Below, piece by piece: positions 35,109-42,891 of a DNA stretch of 46,893 nucleotides. The translations under genes and the position numbers were made by a program. Origin of the DNA: an uncultured Clostridium sp. (GTDB lineage: Bacteria; Bacillota; Clostridia; Lachnospirales; Lachnospiraceae); the NCBI GenBank assembly GCA_900540335.1, contig UQFC01000007.1:1-46893 (forward strand). The letters run 5' to 3'. The notes under the pieces were generated by a model, which saw nothing but the letters and a program-made list of their open reading frames with translations, did not search any database and had not been told where the DNA came from. Numbering within the stretch: the stretch's first letter is position 1; each line of letters begins with the position of its first letter.

Positions 35109-35117
35109 TGGTATAAT
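35109..35117 (+). promoter_or_regulatory. Extended -10 promoter of the second glycan unit
   Basis: A consensus TATAAT at 35112-35117 is preceded by TGG, forming an extended -10. The -35 region (TAGCGG at 35089-35094) is poor, so activity may need an activator or rely on the extended -10. The ATG of hddC follows at 35176. Confidence 0.7.
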
Positions 35118-35175
35118 GCAACATGATTATGGAGTTTTCTGCCCTTTTAGAAAACAGGCAGGACAGGAGGAAAAA

Positions 35176-35901
35176 ATGCAGGCGATTTTACTGGCAGGCG
35201 GTCTGGGAACGCGGCTTCGCAGTGTAGTAAGCGATCGGCCAAAGCCTATGGCGCTGATTGAAAACAGACCGTTTATGGAATATGTAGTCCATGAGCTGTC
35301 CAAGTACGGTGTGACAGATATTATTTTTGCAGTTGGATATAAGGGAACCATGGTGGAGGAGTATTTCCGGGACGGAAAGGGCTTTGCGGCTCCGGACGGA
35401 ACGCCTCTGACGGTGCATTACGCCTACGAGGAGGAGCTTTTAGGGACGGCGGGAGCCATAAAAAATGCAGGCAGATTTGTGACAGAGGATCGTTTTTTTG
35501 TCCTCAATGCAGACACCTTTTATCAGATTGATTACAGCCGTCTGGCTGCTCTTCAGGAAAAGGAGGATCTGGATATGGCGCTGGTGCTTCGCCAGGTGCC
35601 GGATATTTCCCGGTATGGAGAAGCTGTGCTGACAGAGGGACGTCTGACCGGCTTCAATGAGAAAACGGCTGAGGCAAGACCAGGTTCTATCAATGGCGGC
35701 ATTTATCTGATGACGAGAAAGCTGCTGGAGGAGATTCCGGAGGGAAAGGTTTCCCTGGAAAATGAAATGATTCCCCGCTGGCTGAAGGAAAACAGAAAGC
35801 TGGGCGGTTTTGTTCACGACGGATATTTTATTGATATCGGGATTCCCGAGGCATACTACCAGTTTATTGAGGATGTCCAGAAAGGAGTTGTTGTATGGTA
35901 A
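35176..35901 (+). CDS. hddC: D-glycero-alpha-D-manno-heptose-1-phosphate guanylyltransferase
   Basis: This 241-residue nucleotidyltransferase has the sugar-nucleotide synthase signature LAGGLGTRLRSVVSDRPKPM near the N-terminus, a VLNADTFY metal-site segment and SINGGIYLM. Resemblance to HddC, together with the heptose kinase and GmhB-GmhA genes that follow, supports formation of GDP-D-glycero-alpha-D-manno-heptose. AGGAGG precedes ATG 35176; an in-frame extension upstream contains the promoter and is rejected. By sequence alone, another hexose-1-phosphate nucleotidyltransferase activity cannot be excluded. The gene overlaps hddA by 7 nt. Confidence 0.85.
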   Translation: MQAILLAGGLGTRLRSVVSDRPKPMALIENRPFMEYVVHELSKYGVTDIIFAVGYKGTMVEEYFRDGKGFAAPDGTPLTVHYAYEEELLGTAGAIKNAGRFVTEDRFFVLNADTFYQIDYSRLAALQEKEDLDMALVLRQVPDISRYGEAVLTEGRLTGFNEKTAEARPGSINGGIYLMTRKLLEEIPEGKVSLENEMIPRWLKENRKLGGFVHDGYFIDIGIPEAYYQFIEDVQKGVVVW

Positions 35902-36965
35902 TCAGAGGACGGGCTCCTTTGCGGGTCAGTTTTGGAGGCGGCGGTACGGATGTGGCGCCTTTCTGTGTGGAGCAGGGAGGAGCAATTATCGGAAGTACAA
36001 TCAACAAGTACGCCTATTGCTCGATTGTTCCCAGAGAGGATGACCAGATTATTGTTCACTCTCTGGATTTTGATATGACGGTAAAGTACAATACCAGAGA
36101 AAATTTTGTTTATGACGGCAAGCTGGATCTGGTAAAGGCAGCTTTGAAGGCGATGGAGATTGACCGGGGCTGTGAGGTTTACCTGCAGTGTGATGCGCCT
36201 CCCGGATCCGGACTGGGCACATCTTCCACGGTGATGGTGGCGCTTCTGATTGCCATGGCCCGGTGGAAGGGCGTGGAAATGGACGGTTATCGCCTGGCAG
36301 ATCTGGCTTATCAGGTAGAGCGCGAGGATTTGAAGATTGCCGGAGGATATCAGGATCAGTATGCGGCCACCTTTGGCGGATTTAATTTTATTGAATTCCA
36401 TGGACGGAATAATGTAGTGGTAAATCCTCTGCGCATCAAGAAGGACATTATTCATGAGCTGCAGTACAACCTGCTTCTCTGCTATACGGGAAATATTCAT
36501 GTGTCAGCGAATATTATTCAGGATCAGGTTCAGAATTATGAGAAAAAGGATGCTTTTGACGCCATGTGTGAGGTAAAGGCACTTGCCTATGCCATGAAGG
36601 ACGAGCTGTTAAAGGGAAATCTGCACAGCTTTGGAAAGCTTCTGGATTACGGCTGGCAGAGCAAGAAGCGGATGAGCAGCAAGATCACCAATCCGCAGAT
36701 TGATGAGCTTTATGAGGAGGCCCTGAGGGCCGGAGCTCTGGGCGGAAAGCTGTTGGGAGCCGGCGGAGGCGGATATCTGCTGATGTACTGTCCTTATAAT
36801 GTAAAGCATAAGGTAGCGGCACGGATGGAGCAGGTAGGCGGCCAGCTGACAGACTGGAATTTTGAACTGCGGGGCGCGCAGGCGTGGATCGCAGATGAAA
36901 ACCGCTGGGATTACAGCAGCGTAAAGGTGCATCTTACCAACGGAGATTATCATTTTGCACTCTGA
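35895..36965 (+). CDS. hddA: D-glycero-alpha-D-manno-heptose-7-phosphate kinase
   Basis: This 356-residue GHMP-family kinase phosphorylates heptose-7-phosphate at C1 to give the alpha-1,7-bisphosphate. RAPLRVSFGGGGTDV at 6-20 and the ATP loop PPGSGLGTSST at 102-112 are diagnostic for the HddA/sugar-kinase branch. A third GHMP motif, GGKLLGAGGGGYLL, occurs near the C-terminus. GGAG lies upstream of the ATG and the start overlaps hddC. The 7-phosphate substrate is provided by the GmhA domain encoded next. Confidence 0.9.
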   Translation: MVIRGRAPLRVSFGGGGTDVAPFCVEQGGAIIGSTINKYAYCSIVPREDDQIIVHSLDFDMTVKYNTRENFVYDGKLDLVKAALKAMEIDRGCEVYLQCDAPPGSGLGTSSTVMVALLIAMARWKGVEMDGYRLADLAYQVEREDLKIAGGYQDQYAATFGGFNFIEFHGRNNVVVNPLRIKKDIIHELQYNLLLCYTGNIHVSANIIQDQVQNYEKKDAFDAMCEVKALAYAMKDELLKGNLHSFGKLLDYGWQSKKRMSSKITNPQIDELYEEALRAGALGGKLLGAGGGGYLLMYCPYNVKHKVAARMEQVGGQLTDWNFELRGAQAWIADENRWDYSSVKVHLTNGDYHFAL

Positions 36966-36978
36966 GGATGGAAAGACA

Positions 36979-38202
36979 ATGGAAAAAGTAATATTTCTGG
37001 ATCGGGACGGCACACTGAATGCGGAGGTGAATTACCTGCACAGACCGGAGGATCTGCAGCTGCTTCCCGGAGTGCCGGGGGCTCTCAGGAGGCTGAAGGA
37101 GGCCGGATATAAGCTTGTTGTGGTAACGAATCAGGCGGGGGTGGCCCGCGGATATTATAAAGAAGCGGATGTGGATGCCCTTCACCGGTATCTGAATGAA
37201 ATTCTGGCGGCAGAGGGGGCGGAAATTGACGCATTTTTTTACTGCCCTCATCATCCGGAGCACGGAATCGGAGCTTATAAAACGAACTGCCGCTGCAGAA
37301 AACCGGGGACAGGGATGTTCGAGCAGGCTGAAGCCCTCTTCGATGTGGATCGGAAACGCTCCTGGATGATTGGAGATAAGCTGATTGATACAGAGGCCGG
37401 ACGGAATTACGGAGTGAGAACTGTACTTGTGGGAACCGGATACGGAAGAGGCGAGGCAGAGAAAATCCGGGATCAGAGGGAAAAGCCCTTTGATTGTTAT
37501 GCAGAGGATCTGGAAACAGCAGTCAGACTGATTTTGGAGGATGCAGATATGATGACAGAACTGACAGAAAAGCAGCAGGAGATTTTTGATGAGCTGTTTT
37601 TGCGGTATCCCTGTCTGGAAGCTGTCCGCGGGCAGATTCTGGATGCTTACAGAATGATGGAGGCGTGCTATGCGGGCGGCGGAAAGCTGCTGGCAGCCGG
37701 AAACGGGGGAAGCTGCGCAGATGCGGAGCACATTGTAGGAGAACTGATGAAGGGCTTTGTCAAAAGCCGCAGACTTCCGGAGGAGCTGCGCCGGCGGATG
37801 GAGGAAATTGGCGGAGAACAGGGGAAAAAGCTGGCAGAATGTCTTCAGGGAAGTCTTCCGGCGATTGCCCTGACCGGACATCCGGGACTGTCTACGGCAT
37901 TTTTAAATGATGTGGACGGGGAAATGATTCTTGCCCAGCAGCTGTGTGGATATGGTGTTCCCGGCGATGTATTTCTGGGGATATCTACTTCAGGAAATTC
38001 TAAAAATGTGGATTACGCGGTGACGGCGGCAAAGGCAAAGGGGCTGAAGGTCATCGGCCTTACAGGAAGAGACGGAGGGCGTCTGGGACAGCGGGCCGAT
38101 GTGGCTGTGATTGTGCCGGAGAAAGAAACCTTTAAAATTCAGGAGCTGCATCTGCCCATCTATCATGTTCTTTGCCTGATGCTGGAGGAGCGGTTTTTCT
38201 AA
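36979..38202 (+). CDS. gmhB-gmhA: Fused heptose-bisphosphate phosphatase and sedoheptulose-7-phosphate isomerase
   Basis: A 407-residue bifunctional protein. Residues 1 to about 188 are GmhB, a HAD phosphatase: FLDRDGTL (nucleophile Asp8, Asp10), VVTNQAGVARG, the zinc ligands Cys89, His91, Cys104 and Cys106, and MIGDKLID. Residues about 192-407 are GmhA, a SIS-domain isomerase: AAGNGGSCADAEHIVGEL near 239-256, GISTSGNSKNV at 334-344 and IQELHLPIYHVLC. Together they cover the isomerase and the bisphosphate phosphatase of GDP-heptose synthesis. The two are usually separate proteins. An internal GGAGG with ATG at 37549 could also give GmhA alone. No frameshift is seen between the parts. Confidence 0.92.
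   Translation: MEKVIFLDRDGTLNAEVNYLHRPEDLQLLPGVPGALRRLKEAGYKLVVVTNQAGVARGYYKEADVDALHRYLNEILAAEGAEIDAFFYCPHHPEHGIGAYKTNCRCRKPGTGMFEQAEALFDVDRKRSWMIGDKLIDTEAGRNYGVRTVLVGTGYGRGEAEKIRDQREKPFDCYAEDLETAVRLILEDADMMTELTEKQQEIFDELFLRYPCLEAVRGQILDAYRMMEACYAGGGKLLAAGNGGSCADAEHIVGELMKGFVKSRRLPEELRRRMEEIGGEQGKKLAECLQGSLPAIALTGHPGLSTAFLNDVDGEMILAQQLCGYGVPGDVFLGISTSGNSKNVDYAVTAAKAKGLKVIGLTGRDGGRLGQRADVAVIVPEKETFKIQELHLPIYHVLCLMLEERFF
37536..37551 (+). promoter_or_regulatory. Possible internal translation start for GmhA
   Basis: Inside the fused gene, GGAGG at 37536-37540 lies 8 nt before an in-frame ATG at 37549 (Met191), with a second ATG at 37552. This falls exactly at the domain border. It would give a 216-217-residue stand-alone GmhA, a normal length for that enzyme. 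Confidence 0.5.
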
Positions 38203-38247
38203 AAGAGAAGAGCCGGAAAATTGTAATGAGAAATGAAGGAGTTTGTT

Positions 38248-39030
38248 ATGCTGAGTCACACATATGCGATCTGTGCTTATAAGGATTCTCCCTGGCTGGA
38301 GGAGTGCATCAAGTCACTGAAGCGGCAGTCTGTGCCGTCGGAGATTATTCTGTGCACCTCTACGCCGAGCAAATATATTCAGGCGCTGGCTGAGGTTTTT
38401 AATCTGCCTCTTTATGTGCGGGACGGGGAAAGTGATATTCAGACAGACTGGAATTTTGCTTACAGCAAGGCAAAAACAAGACTGGTGACGATTGCTCATC
38501 AGGATGACTGTTATCACAAAAACTACGGAAAATATGTGCAGGAGTGCTGGGAGCAGTATCCGGATACAACGGTTTTTACAACAGACTGCGGAATTCTCCG
38601 CAATGCAGAGCCGGTGAACCCGGGGATGGTTCAGTTTGTGAAGCATCTGCTGCGGGTGCCGCTGCGGTTTCATGGTCTGGCAGACAGAACCTGGGTAAAG
38701 CGGCTGCCGCTGATGCTTGGAAATCCCATTATCTGTCCGTCCTGTACTTATGATAAAGAAGCGCTGGGAGAACCGCTGTTTGACTCCTCCTTCAAATTTG
38801 CTCTGGACTGGGATACCATGTGGAAGCTGGCCGGGCGCCCGGGGCGTTTTATCTGTGAGGAGAAGCCGCTGATCAGCTATCGGATTCACAGCGGAGCGAC
38901 AACCAAGGAATGCATAGAAAATCACAGGAGAGCCCAGGAGGAGGAGGCCATGTTCCGGCAAATCTGGCCGGAGCCGGTTGTCCGGGTGATTATGTGGTTT
39001 TACAGGAAGGCCTATAAGGCTTACCAGTGA
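38248..39030 (+). CDS. Family 2 glycosyltransferase-like protein
   Basis: This 260-residue protein has a GT-A-like start (YAICAYKDSPWLEECIKSL), a divergent IILCTSTPS in place of the usual VDDGS, and IAHQDDCYHKNY as the probable metal site. Later segments include FALDWDTMWKLAG and SYRIHSGATT. It looks like a divergent GT2 glycosyltransferase. ATG at 38248 is used because AAGGAG lies 7 nt upstream; that ribosome binding site is itself preceded by an in-frame ATG at 38233. It follows the heptose genes, so it might be the heptosyltransferase, which is a guess from position. Confidence 0.75.
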   Translation: MLSHTYAICAYKDSPWLEECIKSLKRQSVPSEIILCTSTPSKYIQALAEVFNLPLYVRDGESDIQTDWNFAYSKAKTRLVTIAHQDDCYHKNYGKYVQECWEQYPDTTVFTTDCGILRNAEPVNPGMVQFVKHLLRVPLRFHGLADRTWVKRLPLMLGNPIICPSCTYDKEALGEPLFDSSFKFALDWDTMWKLAGRPGRFICEEKPLISYRIHSGATTKECIENHRRAQEEEAMFRQIWPEPVVRVIMWFYRKAYKAYQ

Positions 39031-39079
39031 CAGGCGTGAAACAGGAAGAAAGAAATTGATACAGGAGATTCAGGAAAAC

Positions 39080-40957
39080 ATGGAAAAACAATCTGAATAT
39101 ACAAAAATGAAAGGCTCAAAACAGCTGGAGGCCGGCTGGATGAGGCGGTCTGCATCCTGGAAAATGGAAGTGATTATTCTTCTTATGCTGACCGGCTTTG
39201 CTTTTTTTATTAACCGCCACATGAAGCTGGAATGCCTTTATATGGATGACCTTTACCAGTGGTACTGCTATAATGATCAGTCCTTCTGGGATGCAGTATT
39301 TACAATGGGAGGCACCCGGTTTCGGGTTTTATATAACCTGGTTTCCTGGATTGAGATGGCTCTGTTCGGGATTCATATTAACTGGTATGTGCCCTTCAAT
39401 ATTATTTTAAACGTAGGAATTGCCTACACCCTTTACAGAATGTCCCGGCGCTTCAGCCATTCCATCTATGTGGGAGTGCTTTGCGCAGTGATTTTTCTGT
39501 CCTCCAGAATGTCCTATTATCAGATCGGACAGATTCTGGGACTGATGGAGTCAATGGCTCTCTGGATGGCTCTTGTGATTTTGTATCTGCTTTACGGATA
39601 TTTAAATGAGGAGGACGGCAGAGAGAAAAAACGTCTTTATCTGGCGGCTGTCACCTATGTGGCAGTGTGCCTGGTTCATGAACGCTATATGGTTCTGCTG
39701 CCGCTGTTTTTCTTTGTACTTCTGTTTAAGAAAGCAAAGGACTGGAGGCTGTGGGCAGCGCCTGCGGGAGGATTTCTCCTTGTTCAGCTTCTGCGCTTTA
39801 TCAGTATCGGAACCATTTCACCGCCCGGAACAGGCGGAACAGACGTGGTGGATACCATGTCCCCGGCTTCGGTGATTCATTTTGTGCTGAGCCAGATTGC
39901 CTATCTGTTTGGAATTAATGCGGGACCGGAGCATTTAAACGGACAGAATTTCAGGGAAGCGCCTATGGGCATTATGGTTCTCATTGGCGTAGCTGATTTC
40001 ATGCTTCTTCTGCTGGTGCTGGCTTTCCTGTTAAAGCTGATTCAGCTGAGAAAAAACTGTGTCCGCTATCTGCAGACGGCCTTCCTGTTTGTTTCATTTA
40101 TCGGAGCCTGCATTGTCTGCTCCAGCGTAACAATCCGTGTGGAAATGCGGTGGGTATATGTGTCTTACGGCGCTGCCCTGCTGTTCTTATCCTGGATGTA
40201 CGGTGTTTTGATTGACGGGGAAGCCCAGAGAGGACACTGGATGCAGGGAATCCCCTTCCTGGCCATGTTTACGGCGTATGTAGTGCTGATGCTTCCGGTG
40301 GAGCATTACTATCGGGGACTGTTCCCCAATCTCTATTACTGGGCGGATCAGGAGCATTACAATTCCCTTGCAGAGGAGACCTACGGCCAGTACGGAGATG
40401 AGATTTTCGGGAAGACTCTGTATATTATCGGAGATTATTTTGAAATGGAAGAGTTTACGGAAGAGCATTTCTTCCGTGTGTTTGACCGTCAGCGCCGCAA
40501 GGACTGTGTAAAAATTGTCCATATTGATGATGTGCGGGATATCGGTCTTGTAACAGACGATATGCTGGTGATTCAGGAGGATCCGGCCAACAACCGGTAT
40601 CAGGATATTACTCATGTGGTGAAAACCATGAAGTGCCGTCCGATTTACGGCTTTTACGATGACGGCTGGATTGACGAGCGGGCGCAGGTGCAGGTGATGG
40701 CCGGAAGCACCGGAGAGATTAACCTGACCTTCCATTATCCCAGAGATCTGACAGAGGATCAGTGGCTGACGGTTTATGTAAATGGAGAGGCCAGAGAATA
40801 CATTAATTTTGATACCAATACAAAAGAAGTAACCATAAAGGCAGATCCCTATGAGCCGGTAATGCTTCGGTTTGAGACGAATTTTTATGTGCCCAATGCA
40901 CTGGAAAAGAGAGGAACCACCAGACTGGCCCTGCTGCTGGAGATGAAGGCGGAGTAA
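39080..40957 (+). CDS. Large membrane protein, probable GT-C-type glycosyltransferase
   Basis: The protein has about 625 residues. A short cytoplasmic N-terminus precedes roughly 10-11 hydrophobic segments (to about residue 420), and a soluble C-terminal region of about 200 residues follows, ending in a beta-rich part. The first loop has LECLYMDDLYQWY, an acidic pair in the place expected for GT-C catalysis. I recognise no named family. ATG at 39080 is chosen; a TTG at 39056 with AGGAAG upstream is also possible and adds eight residues. It may add a sugar from a polyprenyl donor outside the membrane, or act as polymerase. Confidence 0.65.
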   Translation: MEKQSEYTKMKGSKQLEAGWMRRSASWKMEVIILLMLTGFAFFINRHMKLECLYMDDLYQWYCYNDQSFWDAVFTMGGTRFRVLYNLVSWIEMALFGIHINWYVPFNIILNVGIAYTLYRMSRRFSHSIYVGVLCAVIFLSSRMSYYQIGQILGLMESMALWMALVILYLLYGYLNEEDGREKKRLYLAAVTYVAVCLVHERYMVLLPLFFFVLLFKKAKDWRLWAAPAGGFLLVQLLRFISIGTISPPGTGGTDVVDTMSPASVIHFVLSQIAYLFGINAGPEHLNGQNFREAPMGIMVLIGVADFMLLLLVLAFLLKLIQLRKNCVRYLQTAFLFVSFIGACIVCSSVTIRVEMRWVYVSYGAALLFLSWMYGVLIDGEAQRGHWMQGIPFLAMFTAYVVLMLPVEHYYRGLFPNLYYWADQEHYNSLAEETYGQYGDEIFGKTLYIIGDYFEMEEFTEEHFFRVFDRQRRKDCVKIVHIDDVRDIGLVTDDMLVIQEDPANNRYQDITHVVKTMKCRPIYGFYDDGWIDERAQVQVMAGSTGEINLTFHYPRDLTEDQWLTVYVNGEAREYINFDTNTKEVTIKADPYEPVMLRFETNFYVPNALEKRGTTRLALLLEMKAE

Positions 40958-40970
40958 CGGAGGAAAGAAT

Positions 40971-41744
40971 ATGAAGGTTGTAATTCTGGCCGGAGGGCTG
41001 GGTACGAGAATCAGCGAGGAAAGCCATTTAAAGCCAAAGCCTATGATTGAGATTGGCGGACGGCCGATTTTATGGCACATTATGAAATACTATTCAGAGT
41101 TTGGATTTCACGAGTTTGTAATCTGCCTTGGATACAAACAGTATGTGGTAAAGGAATATTTTGCAGATTATTTTCTTCACACCTCGGATGTGACCTTTGA
41201 TTTGGCCAACAACCAGATGGAGGTGCTGAACAATTATTCAGAGCCGTGGAAGGTTACTCTGGTGGATACGGGACTCTATACCATGACAGGAGGAAGAGTG
41301 AAGCGGATTCAGCCGTATATCGGTGACGAGCCCTTTATGCTGACTTATGGAGACGGGGTCTGCAATGTGGATTTAAACGGCCTGGTGGAGTTCCACAAGA
41401 GCCATGGAAAGACTGCAACCATTACCACGGTGAATATCGGACAGCAGAAAGGCGTTCTTGATATCGGCTCCGACAATGTGATTCATGCTTTCCGGGAGAA
41501 ATCCGCCAATGACGGCGCAGTGATTAACGGTGGTTTTATGGTGCTGAATCCGGAAATTTTCGGATATCTGAAGGACGATACCACTATTTTTGAGCAGGGC
41601 CCCATGCAGACTCTGGCAGAAGAGGGACAGCTGATGTCCTATTACCATGACGGATTCTGGCAGTGTATGGACACCCAGAGAGAAATGAAGAAGCTGGAGG
41701 CGCTCTGGCAGTCAGGAAATGCGCCCTGGAAAATCTGGAAATAA
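40971..41744 (+). CDS. rfbF: Glucose-1-phosphate cytidylyltransferase
   Basis: This 257-residue enzyme makes CDP-glucose from glucose-1-phosphate and CTP, the first step to CDP-3,6-dideoxyhexoses. GGLGTR at 8-13 and KPKPMIEIGGRPILWHIM are typical, as are TYGDGVCNVD as metal site, VINGGFMVL and the C-terminal FWQCMDTQREM segment specific to RfbF. The spacing of 13 nt from the preceding gene and the next two genes confirms the pathway. Substrate may be supplied by phosphoglucomutase (2527-4209). Confidence 0.95.
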   Translation: MKVVILAGGLGTRISEESHLKPKPMIEIGGRPILWHIMKYYSEFGFHEFVICLGYKQYVVKEYFADYFLHTSDVTFDLANNQMEVLNNYSEPWKVTLVDTGLYTMTGGRVKRIQPYIGDEPFMLTYGDGVCNVDLNGLVEFHKSHGKTATITTVNIGQQKGVLDIGSDNVIHAFREKSANDGAVINGGFMVLNPEIFGYLKDDTTIFEQGPMQTLAEEGQLMSYYHDGFWQCMDTQREMKKLEALWQSGNAPWKIWK

Positions 41745-41771
41745 AACTGGCAGGAAGAAGGCGAAGAGAAG

Positions 41772-42833
41772 ATGAGGTATAATCTGGAAGAATGCAGTAA
41801 ATTTTATGCCGGAAAAAGGGTGCTGGTAACAGGCCATACGGGATTTAAGGGAACCTGGCTTTGCAGGATTCTTATGCTGGCCGGGGCAGAGGTTACGGGA
41901 TATTCCCTGAATCCGCCGACAGAGCCGTCGGTGTACGGACTTCTTGATATGGAGACATCAGGAATAAAATCGGTCATTGGCGATGTACGGGATCTGGCGA
42001 AGCTTCGCAGGGTTTTTGAGGAGACACAGCCGGAGATCGTGCTTCATCTGGCTGCACAGCCCATTGTGCGGGATTCCTACCGGGAGCCGGTGTATACTTA
42101 TGAAACAAATGTTATGGGAACTGTGAATCTTCTGGAATGTGTGCGTCTGACGCCCTCCGTGAAGTCGGTTCTTAATGTAACCACAGATAAGGTTTATGAA
42201 AACAGAGAGTGGGAATACGGTTACCGGGAGTGCGATCCCCTGGACGGATATGATCCTTATTCCAACAGCAAATCCTGTTCAGAGCTGGTGACTCACAGCT
42301 ACAAGAAATCATTTTTCCAGGAGAGGGACTGCGCCGTTTCAACGGCCAGAGCCGGCAATGTAATTGGCGGCGGCGATTTTGCCAATGACCGGATTATTCC
42401 GGACTGTGTCCGGGCTATGGAGGCAGGAAAACAGATCGGGGTGCGCAATCCCTATTCCACCCGCCCGTTCCAGCATGTTTTAGAGCCGCTGTTTGTTTAT
42501 CTGCAGATTGCTCAGAGGCAGTATGAGAATCCGGACTTTCAGGGGTATTATAATGTGGGACCGGATGACTGCGACTGTGTAACCACAGGCCAGCTGGTGA
42601 CCATGTTCTGTGAGCTGTGGGGAGAAGGTGCAGCCTGGGAAAATCAGGCGGAGAACGGACCTCACGAAGCGAATTTCCTGAAGCTGGACTGCTCAAAAAT
42701 CAAACATGTTTTTGGATGGCAGCCCCGGTGGCATATCCGGGAAGCTCTGGATAAGACAGTGGAATGGTCTAAGGCATACTTGAAGGGACAGGAGCTCCGG
42801 GCGGTAACGGATCGTCAGATTCGGGAGTATTAA
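41772..42833 (+). CDS. rfbG: CDP-glucose 4,6-dehydratase
   Basis: This extended SDR converts CDP-glucose to CDP-4-keto-6-deoxyglucose. The 353-residue protein has the NAD-binding TGHTGFKG at 20-27, a LHLAAQPIVRDSY segment, the VTTDKVYEN motif typical of sugar dehydratases and the catalytic Tyr163/Lys167 (YSNSK). The RPFQHVLEPL segment near 230 is also characteristic of RfbG. GAAGAAGG precedes the ATG. It sits between RfbF and RfbH, the usual order. Confidence 0.95.
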   Translation: MRYNLEECSKFYAGKRVLVTGHTGFKGTWLCRILMLAGAEVTGYSLNPPTEPSVYGLLDMETSGIKSVIGDVRDLAKLRRVFEETQPEIVLHLAAQPIVRDSYREPVYTYETNVMGTVNLLECVRLTPSVKSVLNVTTDKVYENREWEYGYRECDPLDGYDPYSNSKSCSELVTHSYKKSFFQERDCAVSTARAGNVIGGGDFANDRIIPDCVRAMEAGKQIGVRNPYSTRPFQHVLEPLFVYLQIAQRQYENPDFQGYYNVGPDDCDCVTTGQLVTMFCELWGEGAAWENQAENGPHEANFLKLDCSKIKHVFGWQPRWHIREALDKTVEWSKAYLKGQELRAVTDRQIREY

Positions 42834-42891
42834 GAGCTTCCGGTAGCAGGCGAGAAGAAAAAGAAAGTTCACATAGAAACGGAGAAGAAAT

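Noticed and set aside
35176..35901. RmlA (glucose-1-phosphate thymidylyltransferase)
   Set aside because: The nucleotidyltransferase signature is shared, but its neighbours HddA and GmhB-GmhA and its short length fit HddC better.
36934..37881. 315-codon minus-strand gene
   Set aside because: Antisense to the GmhB-GmhA fusion and rich in unlikely residue runs; no start signal.
36979..38202. Frameshift joining two adjacent genes artificially
   Set aside because: The frame is continuous through both domains, with a short plausible linker and no odd residues at the border.
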